Positions 27,321 to 36,716 of a stretch of 64,000 bases of DNA are shown here, in pieces. The stretch spans positions 971,001-1,035,000 of the forward strand of contig NZ_JBBOUK010000001.1 of assembly GCF_038006045.1 (NCBI RefSeq), written 5' to 3'. The notes under the pieces are model-generated. The model was not told where the DNA came from, ran no database searches, and was given only the letters and a program-made list of their open reading frames with translations. The DNA is from Exiguobacterium sp. FSL W8-0210. GTDB taxonomy: Bacteria; Bacillota; Bacilli; Exiguobacteriales; Exiguobacteriaceae. The position numbers and the translations under genes are program-made. Every line of letters begins with the position of its first letter. The stretch's first letter is position 1.

Positions 27321-29237
27321 TCATTTTTTCCAGTTTTTAAAGCCGTCACCGAATTCGAGATGCAGTTGATCGGTAAAGACACCGTTCTGAAAGACCGGCA
27401 CATCTACCGGTAAAGTGCCTTGCGGTTTGAACGTTCCGAAGATCGCTCGGATACCTGCAGGCAGGTTCGGTCCCGCTGATTTCAGATTGCCTGCTTCGGA
27501 GTCTGGTCCGTTCGGGTCGCCTTTGAAGCCATAGACGAGGACGTGTGCCGGTGCGTCCGGTTGAACGGCGACATCGTATGGGTTACGGAGACTGAGCAGG
27601 ACGGATGGTGAATCCGTTTGTTTCGCATAGCGGAAGATCGAAGCCGGAACCGCTTGTTCTGGTGCAGTAGGTAGTAGTTTAGCACTCGTGTTGACGTTGG
27701 AACCGACGATGATGTAATCTGCTGCATCGAGTTGCGCCCGTAATGTCGGGTTTTGGTCGAGCGGTAGCGTAGTAGTTGAGTAATTCGCTGTCGTCACGTG
27801 CCAGTTCCGATTCTTCGGTAGGGACGCGATCGTTTTTTTCATGCTGTCCGTTTGATCCGTCGCAGGAGCGATCACAAGAACATTTGCATTCTTTTTCGGT
27901 TTGAATGGTAACGTCCGCTGATCATTTTTCACGAGTGTGACCGCGGCTTCCGTCATCGCGCGTTCTTTTGCTTTATGCTCGGGACTGCCGACGATTTGGT
28001 TCGAGTGCGCGATTTTTTCAGCTAGGGATGTCGTGTCAGTCGTACCGTTCCAAATCCCACGCTCTGCTTTTAGCGTCAAGATTCGTTCAACCGATTGATC
28101 AATTCGTTTCTCTGAAAGGCGACCGTCTTTGACTGCTGCGATCACATCCTTGAAAATCTGATCGAGCTTTGTGACATCTTGCTCGGAACGAAGGATCGTC
28201 GGCATGAGCGCGATGTCGACTCCAGCGTCAAACGTCTTTAAGACGGCTTCTGATTCCGTGAAGTTGTCGGCGATCGCCTGCATGTTCAACGCGTCTGTGA
28301 TGACGATGCCATCGTAGCCAAGTTTTTCGCGCAGTACGCCCGTGATGACATCATCCGATAACGTCGCAGGTAAAGGGAAGGCACCATTTGTCGACGTGAC
28401 GACTTCAGGTTCGATTTGCGGCATCCCGATGTGTCCTGTCATGATCATATCGATGTCTTCAGCAATAGCTCGCTTGAACGGTACGAGCTCGACTTGTTCT
28501 AGCTCCTGCAGGGATCGGTCAACGACCGGTAATCCATAGTGGGAATCGGTCGCCGTATCGCCGTGACCCGGGAAGTGTTTGGCAGTCGCCGCGACACCTT
28601 CAGACTGAATTCCCTTCATTAGAGCGGAACCGAGTGTGCCGACGAGCTCCGGATCACTCGAGAACGAGCGGACACCAATGACAGGATTTCCAGGATTGCT
28701 GTTGACGTCGAGAACCGGACCAAAGTTGACATTGATGCCGAGCGCACGCAGTTCGGAACCGATGATATGACCGGCATCATTGGCATATGTGCTACTGCGG
28801 GTCGCACCTAACGCCATGTTGCCAGGTAAGTTCGTCCCTGTTCCGAGCCGAGTAACGATTCCACCTTCTTGGTCGATCGTGACGAAGAGTGGAATATCGT
28901 TGCTAGCATCTTGTTTGACGACTTCTTGCAGATCATGAACGAGTTTCGTCGTCTGTTCGGTTTCGCTGACGTTCTCAGCAAACAAGATGACGCCGCCTAA
29001 ATCATAGCGATCGATGATGTTCGCGACTTCTGGGGCAAGCGACGTATGATTGCTGCCATTCCACTGCCGGAAGTCCGGCATGATCATCTGCCCGATTTTT
29101 TGTTCGAGTGTCATCGTGTCGATTTTGTGACTGATCCGATCGGCTGAAGATCCTGCCTCTGCCATGACAGGTAAACTACTTGAGACGAGTACTGCTGCGA
29201 GTCCGGCTGTTAACGTGAACTGTCCGATTTTTTTCAT
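27321..29237 (-). CDS. Secreted family 3 glycoside hydrolase, beta-N-acetylhexosaminidase (NagZ type)
   Basis: Exported enzyme removing terminal GlcNAc from peptidoglycan fragments, as does Bacillus NagZ/YbbD. It has 638 aa. A signal peptide covers residues 1-29 (cleavage near MAEAG). A GH3 N-terminal barrel follows (about 35-370) with the NagZ signature KHFPGHGDTATDSHYG carrying the catalytic Asp-His pair and GIVITDALNMQA carrying the nucleophile Asp. A C-terminal domain (about 430-638) follows, as in the long Bacillota enzymes. A consensus cre site lies about 100 bases upstream of the start, suggesting CcpA control. Confidence 0.9.
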   Translation of the reverse strand: MKKIGQFTLTAGLAAVLVSSSLPVMAEAGSSADRISHKIDTMTLEQKIGQMIMPDFRQWNGSNHTSLAPEVANIIDRYDLGGVILFAENVSETEQTTKLVHDLQEVVKQDASNDIPLFVTIDQEGGIVTRLGTGTNLPGNMALGATRSSTYANDAGHIIGSELRALGINVNFGPVLDVNSNPGNPVIGVRSFSSDPELVGTLGSALMKGIQSEGVAATAKHFPGHGDTATDSHYGLPVVDRSLQELEQVELVPFKRAIAEDIDMIMTGHIGMPQIEPEVVTSTNGAFPLPATLSDDVITGVLREKLGYDGIVITDALNMQAIADNFTESEAVLKTFDAGVDIALMPTILRSEQDVTKLDQIFKDVIAAVKDGRLSEKRIDQSVERILTLKAERGIWNGTTDTTSLAEKIAHSNQIVGSPEHKAKERAMTEAAVTLVKNDQRTLPFKPKKNANVLVIAPATDQTDSMKKTIASLPKNRNWHVTTANYSTTTLPLDQNPTLRAQLDAADYIIVGSNVNTSAKLLPTAPEQAVPASIFRYAKQTDSPSVLLSLRNPYDVAVQPDAPAHVLVYGFKGDPNGPDSEAGNLKSAGPNLPAGIRAIFGTFKPQGTLPVDVPVFQNGVFTDQLHLEFGDGFKNWKK

Positions 29238-29328
29238 GATGTACGTCCTCCTTTAGTCAAACCGTGACTGGAATTCTTTTCAATACGGACAGTATAGCAA
29301 GGTGTTTGTTTTAAAACAATATTTTATT

Positions 29329-29342
29329 TGTAAACGATTTCA
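29329..29342. promoter_or_regulatory. Consensus cre (CcpA) site upstream of the GH3 gene
   Basis: TGTAAACGATTTCA matches the cre consensus TGWNANCGNTNWCA at every fixed position. It lies about 92 bases upstream of the GH3 start. Repression by CcpA is inferred. Confidence 0.65.
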
Positions 29343-29390
29343 AATTGAAATAAATTTCAAAGATGTTTTTAGACAAACTGACTTGAATGA

Positions 29391-29428
29391 AAAAAAGTGA
29401 CTCCCCCTGAAGAGGAATCACTTTCAAG
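29391..29428 (-). terminator. Intrinsic terminator after spo0M
   Basis: On the minus strand AAGTGATTCC pairs with GGAGTCACTT (one G-T pair), followed by TTTTTTTC. Confidence 0.85.
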
Positions 29429-29445
29429 TAAAGTCGATCGATTGA

Positions 29446-30219
29446 TCAGCTATAGCGTTCCACGATGCTTGTCAGCTGACGTTCGACGAACGATTGATCC
29501 TGCAGTTCACTATTGGACAGACGCAGTTTGATCATCGACTCATCCGCACCAGCCATTTCACTGAATAATGAACCAAGACTGTGCGCACGACGGTCGACTT
29601 GGACGATTAAATCAATCCCTGAGCTGTCTTGAAGCATGATGATTTCGATCTCATCCAGTTTATGGGCGTAGTGTGTATTGCGAGCTGAATACTCAAGCTC
29701 CTGAGCAATCGGTAAATCTTTCCGGAATCGTCCAGGTAATTTTTCCGTATCGGCTTTTTTCAATCGGAAGCCAAGTGATTCCATCGCGTCTAAGACCGTC
29801 GCTTGGTAGCGGTTTGCTTCGACGATGACGGCGTCACGGTCCGATGGATCAACGGCTTGAGCGATGTCGAGTCCCGTCTCGATCCACGATTTCGATTGAC
29901 TGACGGAGAGTGGTGTATTCAGCGGTACGCGTAATGTAAAGGGAATTTCCCGCTCGACACCCGCTTCAATCGTGAACTTCGCTTCATTTAAGGCAAATCG
30001 GTCGAGCGTGAAGGTCGTAAACGTCGTGCTATCATTGACTTCTTGTTTGTACTGCGTGTTGAATTCAAGATAAATTCGATCAATTTCTTGATCGACGTTT
30101 CCGCCCTTGATATGGACGACACCGTGAATTTGACCGCCTGGTTCACAGCGGTCATCCGTCAAGCGTGTATCGACCGTTGCGGCACCGATTCCGATTTGTG
30201 AGAGAATTTTTTTGAACAT
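29446..30219 (-). CDS. spo0M: Spo0M family arrestin-like protein
   Basis: Cytosolic protein with the arrestin-like Spo0M fold, 257 aa (Bacillus Spo0M is 258). It starts MFKKILSQIGIGAATVDTRL and contains EPGGQIHGVVHIKGG and IDRIYLEFNTQ, which are diagnostic. In Bacillus it influences sporulation control and cell division or shape. It also occurs in non-sporulating Bacillales, so its presence does not imply sporulation. GGAGG precedes the ATG, and the gene is a single transcription unit. Confidence 0.93.
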   Translation of the reverse strand: MFKKILSQIGIGAATVDTRLTDDRCEPGGQIHGVVHIKGGNVDQEIDRIYLEFNTQYKQEVNDSTTFTTFTLDRFALNEAKFTIEAGVEREIPFTLRVPLNTPLSVSQSKSWIETGLDIAQAVDPSDRDAVIVEANRYQATVLDAMESLGFRLKKADTEKLPGRFRKDLPIAQELEYSARNTHYAHKLDEIEIIMLQDSSGIDLIVQVDRRAHSLGSLFSEMAGADESMIKLRLSNSELQDQSFVERQLTSIVERYS

Positions 30220-30329
30220 GATGAATTCCTCCTTTTGATTACGTACGAATGATAAAGCGTGTAAACTTGTCGAACAGGTACGAATTTGCTACAGTTTCGA
30301 AAGAACATCAGAAAAGGACGGGACGACTA

Positions 30330-31514
30330 GTGGAACTACATGAATTAAAAGCGAGTCTTGCCTCGCAAATCACGCAAGGAATACTGATCCATGCAACGAT
30401 AAGTAATCCGCGTCAAAAATCAAATGATCTCCGACGAATCAAGGTAAAACCGATTCTATTAAGAGATACGGTGATGATGCAGGTAGAGTTTCAATTTGAA
30501 CGCGTTATGAAGCATGAAAATATTTTAATTGACGATTTCGTCGGACGACTCGATGACTGGTTCACGGAATTCCGTCAATTCTTATTCCGTTTTGAAGAAG
30601 AAGAATGGCAATTCCAGCTCTCGAAAAAGATGAAAGTCGCGATCAAGACATCCAAAAAGGAGCCGATGAAAGCTCTCTTGTCGCATGACCGCAAAAAAAC
30701 CTATCTATTAGAAGACGGTGTGCCGGTTCCGTTTCTGATTCGCTTAGGCGTCATGACGGAAGCGGGTCAGGTCAAAAAACAGAAGTACGATAAGTTTAAA
30801 CAAATCAATCGTTTCCTTGAATTCGTCGAGGATAGCATCGCTGCCTTACCAAAAGGAAAAAAACTCCGGATCTTGGACTTTGGCTGCGGGAAGTCGTATT
30901 TGACGTTCGCTCTCTATCATTATCTAAAAGTCGTCAAAGGATTCGACCTCGAAGTGACAGGTCTTGATCTAAAGAAAGAAGTCATCGAAGAATGTACACA
31001 AATTGCGCGTGATCTGGATTATACCGATCTAACATTCCGTGTCGGAGACGTTCATGATTACACAGGGGAGACGGAAGTCGACCTGATGGTGACACTTCAC
31101 GCTTGTGATGTCGCAACTGACGTCGCACTCGCGCGAGCTGTTGACTGGAATGCATCGGTCATCCTGAGCGTACCGTGCTGTCAAAAGGAATTGAACCGTC
31201 AACTGGACTGTTCGCCACTCGATGTCATGCTCCAGCACGGACTGATTAAAGAAAAATTCGCATCACTTGCGACAGATTCGATTCGTGCCGAGTTACTGAC
31301 GCTCGTCGGTTATGAAGCGCAACTTCTCGAATTCATCGACCTCGAGCACACACCGAAGAACATCTTGATTCGCGCCTATAAACAAAATAAACGACCAACA
31401 GAAGAAAAGATTGATCGTTATATCGCTTTCCGTGATTTGTTGCATGCCCGTCCATTTTTAGAAAGTGAATTAAGCGGCAGACTTGGACAGATTTCACCGA
31501 AACTCGTACAATAA
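30330..31514 (+). CDS. SAM-dependent methyltransferase
   Basis: Class I methyltransferase of unknown target, 394 aa from the GTG at 30330. The SAM-binding motif I is LRILDFGCGKSYLTFALYHY (near residue 205), followed by VTGLDLKKEVIEECTQIA (motif II). A later NASVILSVPCCQKELNRQL segment contains a Cys-Cys pair. The N-terminal 190 residues form a separate domain. AAGGACGGGACG before the GTG is a moderate ribosome site; an ATG at 30249 in the same frame gives 421 aa but overlaps the likely promoter region. The Cys pair may bind metal or take part in catalysis. Confidence 0.8.
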   Translation: MELHELKASLASQITQGILIHATISNPRQKSNDLRRIKVKPILLRDTVMMQVEFQFERVMKHENILIDDFVGRLDDWFTEFRQFLFRFEEEEWQFQLSKKMKVAIKTSKKEPMKALLSHDRKKTYLLEDGVPVPFLIRLGVMTEAGQVKKQKYDKFKQINRFLEFVEDSIAALPKGKKLRILDFGCGKSYLTFALYHYLKVVKGFDLEVTGLDLKKEVIEECTQIARDLDYTDLTFRVGDVHDYTGETEVDLMVTLHACDVATDVALARAVDWNASVILSVPCCQKELNRQLDCSPLDVMLQHGLIKEKFASLATDSIRAELLTLVGYEAQLLEFIDLEHTPKNILIRAYKQNKRPTEEKIDRYIAFRDLLHARPFLESELSGRLGQISPKLVQ

Positions 31515-31544
31515 GATGGAGAACGAATCAAAGGAGGCAATACG

Positions 31545-31970
31545 ATGGATTTCCAAATGTATTTTGAAGATGTTGTCCAAACAGCCCGCAAAGAAGCGCA
31601 AGCTGCTGGATTTGAAGAATTAACGACGCCAGAGAGCGTAGATGAAGCAATGAAACGCGAAGGGTTAACACTTGTCCTTGTCAATTCTGTTTGTGGATGT
31701 GCTGGCGGGATCGCCCGTCCTGCTGCAGCGTATGTCAATCGGAAAGAGGGCATCAAGCCCGATCATTTCGTTACGGTATTCGCTGGACAAGATCGCGAAG
31801 CGACAGACCGTGCACGTGAATACTTCGAAGGTTATCCACCTTCATCTCCATCATTTGCATTAATGCAAGACGGAAACATCCTCTCGATGGTCGAGCGGTT
31901 CGACATCGAATCGTTCACGGCAGAAGAAGTCGTCGAGAAACTTGAATCATTGATTGAAATCTACGCATAA
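31545..31970 (+). CDS. Bacilliredoxin (BrxA/BrxB family, DUF1094)
   Basis: Thiol-disulfide protein that removes bacillithiol from S-bacillithiolated proteins. It has 141 aa, the usual length. The family CGC motif is present in [15 protein letters not shown] (Cys 54 and Cys 56, approximately). [18 protein letters not shown] near the C-terminus is also conserved. AAAGGAGG precedes the ATG. YphP (BrxA) and YqiW (BrxB) are the Bacillus paralogues, and I cannot separate them by eye. It implies that this organism makes bacillithiol. Confidence 0.92.
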   Translation: MDFQMYFEDVVQTARKEAQAAGFEELTTPESVDEAMKREGLTLVLVNSVCGCAGGIARPAAAYVNRKEGIKPDHFVTVFAGQDREATDRAREYFEGYPPSSPSFALMQDGNILSMVERFDIESFTAEEVVEKLESLIEIYA

Positions 31971-31972
31971 AC

Positions 31973-32007
31973 AAAGAAGACTCCTGATAAAGGGGTCTTT
32001 TTTTTTG
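31973..32007 (+). terminator. Intrinsic terminator after the bacilliredoxin gene
   Basis: AGACTCC pairs with GGGGTCT around a 7-base loop, followed by a run of nine or more T residues. Confidence 0.85.
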
Positions 32008-32042
32008 CGCATTCATGAGATTAAAATAATAAATTTGAAATT

Positions 32043-32056
32043 TGAAAGCGTTTGCA
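32043..32056. promoter_or_regulatory. Near-consensus cre site upstream of the amino-acid ABC operon
   Basis: TGAAAGCGTTTGCA matches the cre consensus except for one weak position. It lies about 204 bases upstream of the binding-protein gene in an A+T-rich intergenic region (32008-32259) with no coding evidence. Confidence 0.4.
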
Positions 32057-32259
32057 AAACTATATAAAAAGTCATTTATGCATGAATTATGAATAGAAAG
32101 TCAAAAAAATTTATATATTTATGCTTTACAGTGAATAAATATTCGTATATCCTAAAAGCAATAGAACAGGTCAGGCTTTTCGGTATTGAATTGGATATAC
32201 ACATAAGTCATACTATTGTTAAAGTTCTGACAATTGAGCGTTGGAAGGGGAAAACTCGA

Positions 32260-33033
32260 ATGAAAAAATTATTAGCAACGGCAATGGCAGGCATTCTGGC
32301 AGTCACGATGGCAGCATGTGGCGCGTCGGAAGAATCAACAGGTGGATCAAGTAAAAGCGATAAAGTATTGACGATGGGAACGTCAGCGGATTACTTCCCA
32401 TTTGAATACATCGATACGAAAAAAGGAGAGGACATCGTCGGGTTCGACGTTGCGATCGCCAAGGAAGTCACAAAAAATCTCGGGTATGACTTAAAAATCG
32501 AAGACATGGAATTTGGTAGCTTACTTGGTGCCCTCAGCTCAGGTCGTGTCGATTTCGTCATGGCGGGCATGACACCGACAGAAGAGCGTAAGAAAAATGC
32601 TGACTTCACGGACATCTACTTCGAATCAAAAAACTTAGTCATGACGAAGGATAAAGCGATTAGTTCGGAAGACGAACTCAAAGGCAAAAAAATCGGTGTC
32701 CAGCTTGGTTCGATCCAAGAGGGACTCGCAAAAGATCGCTTCAAAGATAGCGAAGCGGTTCCTTTAAACAAAATCCCAGAAATCATTCAAGAATTGAATA
32801 CAGGTCGGATTGATGCCCTCATCATCGAGGATGCAGTTGCCGTCAAATACATGGATCAAGATGCATCCCTAAAAACGTACCAGATTAAAGAAGATGGTCC
32901 AGCTGGATCAGCGATCGCCTTCAAAAAAGGGGATAAGATGCGTGACGATTTCAACAAAGAGTTGAAGAAGATGATCGACAGTGGTGAAATCGATAAATTG
33001 GCAGAAGAATGGTTCCAAAAAGAAGCAAAATAA
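32260..33033 (+). CDS. Polar amino-acid ABC transporter, substrate-binding lipoprotein
   Basis: Family 3 solute-binding protein anchored by lipid, 257 aa. The ATG at 32260 is preceded by GGAAGGGG; the frame is open upstream but A+T-rich and lacks a ribosome site. The signal peptide ends in the lipobox MAACG (Cys near 21). The mature part begins VLTMGTSADYFPFEYID and includes GFDVAIAKEVTKNLGY and FVMAGMTPTEERKKNADFTDIYFES, hallmarks of SBP_bac_3. It is the first gene of a three-gene importer. Cystine, glutamine or arginine are possible ligands. Confidence 0.92.
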   Translation: MKKLLATAMAGILAVTMAACGASEESTGGSSKSDKVLTMGTSADYFPFEYIDTKKGEDIVGFDVAIAKEVTKNLGYDLKIEDMEFGSLLGALSSGRVDFVMAGMTPTEERKKNADFTDIYFESKNLVMTKDKAISSEDELKGKKIGVQLGSIQEGLAKDRFKDSEAVPLNKIPEIIQELNTGRIDALIIEDAVAVKYMDQDASLKTYQIKEDGPAGSAIAFKKGDKMRDDFNKELKKMIDSGEIDKLAEEWFQKEAK

Positions 33034-33093
33034 GTCAAGTGCATGGGGGTGGGGGTAACCTCATCCCTTTTGTGCGACGTTAGGAGATTGATT

Positions 33094-33750
33094 ATGATAG
33101 ACTTTACAAAGATTCAAGATTCAATTCCATATATTCTTGAGGGGATTCCGGTCCTGTTCCAAGTCGTCATCGCGGCGGCCATTGCCGGGATGCTGATCGG
33201 AATCGTCGTCGCGGCACTGAAAATCACGAAGAGCCGTTTCCTCCGTTTCATTGGTCATGCTTACACAGCGATCTTCCGGGGGACACCGCTGATCTTGCAA
33301 CTGGCGATCGTCCACTTCGGATTACCGCAACTGACAGGGTATGTGACGACAGGATATCAATCGGCAATCATTGCCTTCTCCCTAAACTCCGGAGCGTATA
33401 TCTCGGAAATCATCCGGGCAGGGATTCAGGCTGTTGATCGTGGACAGTGGGAAGCGGCGGATGCGCTCGGTATTTCGTATTTCAAACAACTCCGTTCGAT
33501 CATTTTACCGCAAGCCTTTAAAAATATCCTTCCTGCGATCATGAACGAATTGATCACGTTGACGAAGGAATCAGCACTCGTCTCGACGGTCGGTGTGCTT
33601 GATGTCATGCGTCGTGCGCAAATCGTCGGAGGAGAAAAGGCGATTTATTTCGAACCGTTATTGTTTGCCGGATTCGTATATTTTGTTCTCGTCATGGGAT
33701 TGAGCTTGATAGGCCAACAAGTCGAAAAAGCTATGAGAAAGAGTGGGTAA
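33094..33750 (+). CDS. Polar amino-acid ABC transporter, permease
   Basis: HisM/GlnP-family inner-membrane permease, 218 aa with about five helices. The start [15 protein letters not shown] at 33094 follows TTAGGAG; a longer frame lacks support. The EAA loop that docks the ATPase is [44 protein letters not shown] near residue 60 is typical. It probably works as a homodimer because only one permease gene is present. Confidence 0.93.
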   Translation: MIDFTKIQDSIPYILEGIPVLFQVVIAAAIAGMLIGIVVAALKITKSRFLRFIGHAYTAIFRGTPLILQLAIVHFGLPQLTGYVTTGYQSAIIAFSLNSGAYISEIIRAGIQAVDRGQWEAADALGISYFKQLRSIILPQAFKNILPAIMNELITLTKESALVSTVGVLDVMRRAQIVGGEKAIYFEPLLFAGFVYFVLVMGLSLIGQQVEKAMRKSG

Positions 33751-33754
33751 TCAG

Positions 33755-34486
33755 ATGGAACCTATGATCCAAGTCACCGATTTGCATAAGCAGTTCGGAA
33801 AATTAGAAGTATTAAAAGGTATCTCGACGACGGTTACACGCGGTGAAGTCGTCGCTGTCATCGGACCGTCGGGATCCGGTAAATCAACATTTCTGCGGTG
33901 TATCAACTTACTTGAACAACCAACGAGTGGAACAATCATTGTCGATGGTTTCGAATTGACGAAACCAAAAGCAAATATCTCAAAAGCACGTCAGAACATC
34001 GGAATGGTTTTCCAACAGTTCAACTTGTTCCCGCATAAGTCCGTTCTCGATAACTTGACGTACGCACCGATCAACGTCCTTGGTATCTCAAAGGATGAGG
34101 CAGTTAAACGGGCGGAGACGTTACTTGAGCGTGTCGGTCTAGCGGAAAAACGTGATAATTATCCGAACCAGTTGTCAGGTGGGCAAAAACAACGGGTCGC
34201 GATCGCCCGTGCGCTTGCGATGGAACCGAACGTCATGCTGTTTGATGAACCGACGTCCGCTCTTGACCCGGAGATGGTCAACGAAGTGCTTGACGTCATG
34301 AAGCAGCTGGCTGAGAGTGGGATGACGATGGTCATCGTCACACACGAGATGGGCTTCGCGAAAGAAGTTGCGGATCGTGTCCTGTTCCTCGACGAAGGAA
34401 TTTTGATGGAAGAAGGTTCACCGGTCGAACTCTTCGACAATCCGAAGACGGACCGGGCGAAAAAATTCCTCGAAAAAGTTTTATGA
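33755..34486 (+). CDS. Polar amino-acid ABC transporter, ATP-binding protein
   Basis: Importer ATPase of 243 aa that powers the preceding permease. Walker A is GPSGSGKST, the Q-loop lies in [14 protein letters not shown], the signature is LSGGQKQR and Walker B is [14 protein letters not shown], with H-loop VTHEMGFA. All motifs are intact. I chose the ATG at 33755; a GTG at 33743 overlapping the permease stop is an alternative. A terminator follows within 10 bases. Confidence 0.94.
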   Translation: MEPMIQVTDLHKQFGKLEVLKGISTTVTRGEVVAVIGPSGSGKSTFLRCINLLEQPTSGTIIVDGFELTKPKANISKARQNIGMVFQQFNLFPHKSVLDNLTYAPINVLGISKDEAVKRAETLLERVGLAEKRDNYPNQLSGGQKQRVAIARALAMEPNVMLFDEPTSALDPEMVNEVLDVMKQLAESGMTMVIVTHEMGFAKEVADRVLFLDEGILMEEGSPVELFDNPKTDRAKKFLEKVL

Positions 34487-34492
34487 TCACAG

Positions 34493-34526
34493 TACGCTAA
34501 CTCTGAAAAAGGGTTAGCGTTTTTCG
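34493..34526 (+). terminator. Intrinsic terminator after the amino-acid ABC operon
   Basis: ACGCTAAC pairs with GTTAGCGT around an 11-base loop, followed by TTTTCGG. Confidence 0.85.
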
Positions 34527-34551
34527 GTTTTTAGTAGAGAGGGGGATAAAA

Positions 34552-35088
34552 TTGAAAAAACTACTGGAAGGTCACCACATCCGGCTGACGCGTTTTCAAC
34601 GGGAAGATACCGAAGTGATGCAACGTCTGCTTGACGATGTAACGTTTGCCCGTCATTTTAGTGCGACGCCATACCGCCATTTATCGATGGACAAGGTCGA
34701 ACAGATGATGGCGACAGATGCACCGGAAACATTCCGTTTTGCCATTCGCAATTTTGAAGATGAACGGATGATTGGCGTCGTTGCACTGGAAGATATTCTA
34801 TTTACACACGGAACGGCATGGCTGATGATCGGGATTGATCCGGATTGTGAAGGGCAAGGGTATGCGACGGATGCGCTACAGACAATCCTCGAATACGCCT
34901 TCTTAGAGCTGAACCTGTACCGGATTCAATTGACGGTCTTTGAGTATAATACACGTGCGGTTAAGCTGTACGAACGCCTTGGATTCGTACAGGAAGGAAG
35001 ATACCGTGCCTTTTTACGACGAGACGGAGAGCGGCATGACATGTTACTTTATGGATTACTCGAACCAGAATGGAGGAATCGACAATGA
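34552..35088 (+). CDS. GNAT family N-acetyltransferase (RimJ/RimL type)
   Basis: Acetyltransferase of 178 aa with a TTG start preceded by GAGAGGGGG. The RimJ/RimL pattern is clear: RLTRFQREDTEVMQRL at the N-terminus, then WLMIGIDPDCEGQGYATDALQTILEYAF (acetyl-CoA loop) and RIQLTVFEYNTRAVKLYERLGFVQEG. Relatives acetylate ribosomal protein N-termini, but many have small-molecule targets, so the substrate is open. Its stop overlaps the next gene by 4 bases. Confidence 0.88.
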   Translation: MKKLLEGHHIRLTRFQREDTEVMQRLLDDVTFARHFSATPYRHLSMDKVEQMMATDAPETFRFAIRNFEDERMIGVVALEDILFTHGTAWLMIGIDPDCEGQGYATDALQTILEYAFLELNLYRIQLTVFEYNTRAVKLYERLGFVQEGRYRAFLRRDGERHDMLLYGLLEPEWRNRQ

Positions 35089-35696
35089 TTCAAGAAACAG
35101 AAATCTTTGTCCGGTCGTTTCATGCGACGGACTTTTCAGGTCATGATTATGCCCATATCGAACGGGTTCGTCGTTTAGCTTTACATATTGCCAAACAAGA
35201 AGGCGGAAACGTCAAGATCATCGAACTGGCAGCCTTACTTCATGATGTAGCAGATAGCAAACTCGGGGGAACGGCAGAGAAGGTCGCGACCTTCTTGCAA
35301 GGAAAGGTGACGGAAGAAGAACAGGAACAGATTCTAGCCATCATCACGAGCTTGTCCTATAAAGACGGTACACGCCCACCAATGCGGACAATTGAAGGGA
35401 AAATCGTCCAGGATGCTGATCGTCTCGATGCGATCGGTGCAATCGGGATTGCGCGCACATTTCAGTTCGCTGGTCGGTTCGGGGAGCCGATGCATGTACC
35501 TGGACTAGCACCACGAGAACCGGGTGATCGAAAGGGAGAGACGAGTGCCCTGAATCATTTTGAAGAAAAGTTATTCCGGCTAAAAGATTTAATGAATACG
35601 AAAACAGCACTTCATTTAGCAGAGGAGCGGCATCGCTATATGGAAGAGTTTGTTGCTCGGTTCAAGCAAGAGTGGGACGGTACGACAGACAGCTGA
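35085..35696 (+). CDS. HD-domain phosphohydrolase (YedJ/YpgQ-like)
   Basis: Metal-dependent phosphohydrolase of 203 aa. The HD signature is spread over HDYAHIERVRRLA (first His-Asp), ALLHDVADSKLGG (HD pair near residue 50) and IVQDADRLDAIGAIGIART (distal Asp), the arrangement of YpgQ- and YedJ-type proteins that hydrolyse nucleoside triphosphates in vitro. The ATG overlaps the upstream stop and has GGAGG 8 bases before it. The physiological substrate is unknown. Confidence 0.88.
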   Translation: MIQETEIFVRSFHATDFSGHDYAHIERVRRLALHIAKQEGGNVKIIELAALLHDVADSKLGGTAEKVATFLQGKVTEEEQEQILAIITSLSYKDGTRPPMRTIEGKIVQDADRLDAIGAIGIARTFQFAGRFGEPMHVPGLAPREPGDRKGETSALNHFEEKLFRLKDLMNTKTALHLAEERHRYMEEFVARFKQEWDGTTDS

Positions 35697-35721
35697 AGAC
35701 CGATTTTCGAAATGACTAAAA

Positions 35722-35772
35722 AACAATGCGCGTTTCCGACTAAACTTACGGAAAATGCGCATTGTTTTTGTT
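35722..35772. terminator. Bidirectional terminator between the HD gene and the ZIP gene
   Basis: AACAATGCGC and GCGCATTGTT pair around a partly paired interior (TTTCCG with CGGAAA), with A and T runs on the two sides. It serves two convergent genes. Confidence 0.85.
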
Positions 35773-35773
35773 A

Positions 35774-36487
35774 TTAACTGAGGATAATTGCTGTAATCAA
35801 CCCAAGTGCTGCGAACAGACCTACGATCGCGCCGCCTTCCTCGTGAGCTTCCGGCATCATCGTCGAAGCGAGCATCGCGATGATCCCACCGCTTGCGAAG
35901 CCACCAATCATGGCGAATTGCATGTCCGGGAGTTCTGCAAGAATCGTGTAGCCGGCAAGAGAAGCGAGAGCGGAGATCAACCAGACGACTCCCCACATCA
36001 GCAATACTTTATTCTTCGAGAAGCCATCTTTTCGCAAACCGGTCGTACTCGATAAACCTTCCGGAATGTTACTGACGAAAATCGCCGCGACGAGTGCCGC
36101 GCTGACATTTCCGGATAACAGACTGGCACCGATCATGATTGATTCAGGGATCGCATCAAGGATCGTCCCGAAGAAAATCGCTGTTCCTGTGCCTTCGTTC
36201 CCACCAGACGAGCGTTTCCGTTTACTCGCGCCGCGTGACGAAACGAATAGGTCGAATCCTGTAAAGACGAGTGCTCCGACGATAAAGGAAATCGCGACAA
36301 CGAGTGTCGTTGACTTCTTTAATGCTTCATCGAGTAACTCAAACGTCGCTGCTCCAATCAAGATGCCGGTCCCAAACGACATGATATAGCCGATCAGGCG
36401 TTGTTTTAAGGGTAAGTACAATCCAAACAGGGCACCGATGACGACGGCACCACCTGCTAGCGCTCCCCAACCGAACGCTTCCCACAT
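35774..36487 (-). CDS. ZIP family metal transporter
   Basis: Membrane carrier for zinc or other divalent metals, 237 aa with about eight helices. A hydrophilic basic loop (SSRGASKRKRSSGGNEG, near residue 85) lies between helices 3 and 4. FVSNIPEGLSSTTGLRKDG carries the conserved helix-4 SNIPE motif, and the following segment supplies helix-5 SGG/E residues (FASGGIIAMLASTMMPEAHEEGG). The length and motifs resemble ZupT-like bacterial ZIPs. GGAGG precedes the start at 36487. Metal choice is open. Confidence 0.9.
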   Translation of the reverse strand: MWEAFGWGALAGGAVVIGALFGLYLPLKQRLIGYIMSFGTGILIGAATFELLDEALKKSTTLVVAISFIVGALVFTGFDLFVSSRGASKRKRSSGGNEGTGTAIFFGTILDAIPESIMIGASLLSGNVSAALVAAIFVSNIPEGLSSTTGLRKDGFSKNKVLLMWGVVWLISALASLAGYTILAELPDMQFAMIGGFASGGIIAMLASTMMPEAHEEGGAIVGLFAALGLITAIILS

Positions 36488-36574
36488 ACGATCGCCTCCT
36501 TCTTGTCCTTTCTACCTGTTCTAGGTGATTCATAAACATAGCGAAAAGAAAGAAAAATAGTTCGAGACGCATGC

Positions 36575-36709
36575 AAGAGGCTGACTCCAAAAAAGGAATG
36601 ACGCGTCTTTTCAAGCCCTTTTCTCAGGCGAGACACAAGATCCTGTAGGAGTGACGTGAAACGCGTCCTTCTTATCTTTGTGGAGACCGACTTCTTAAGT
36701 CATTAAATC
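36575..36709. repeat. MITE-like inverted-repeat element, copy 2 (internally deleted)
   Basis: This stretch matches the reverse complement of the element at 16408-16661: GGCTGACTC, GAATGACGCGTCTTTTCA, CTCAGGCGAGACACAAG, ATCCTGTA-GAGTG and TATCTTTGT-GAGAC occur in the same order. It lacks the long CCCGCTT/CCTGCTT hairpin and the 15-bp hairpin, leaving about 135 bp. The terminal repeat at the right end has drifted (GACTTCTTAAGTCATT). Confidence 0.8.
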
Positions 36710-36716
36710 TCAATCA

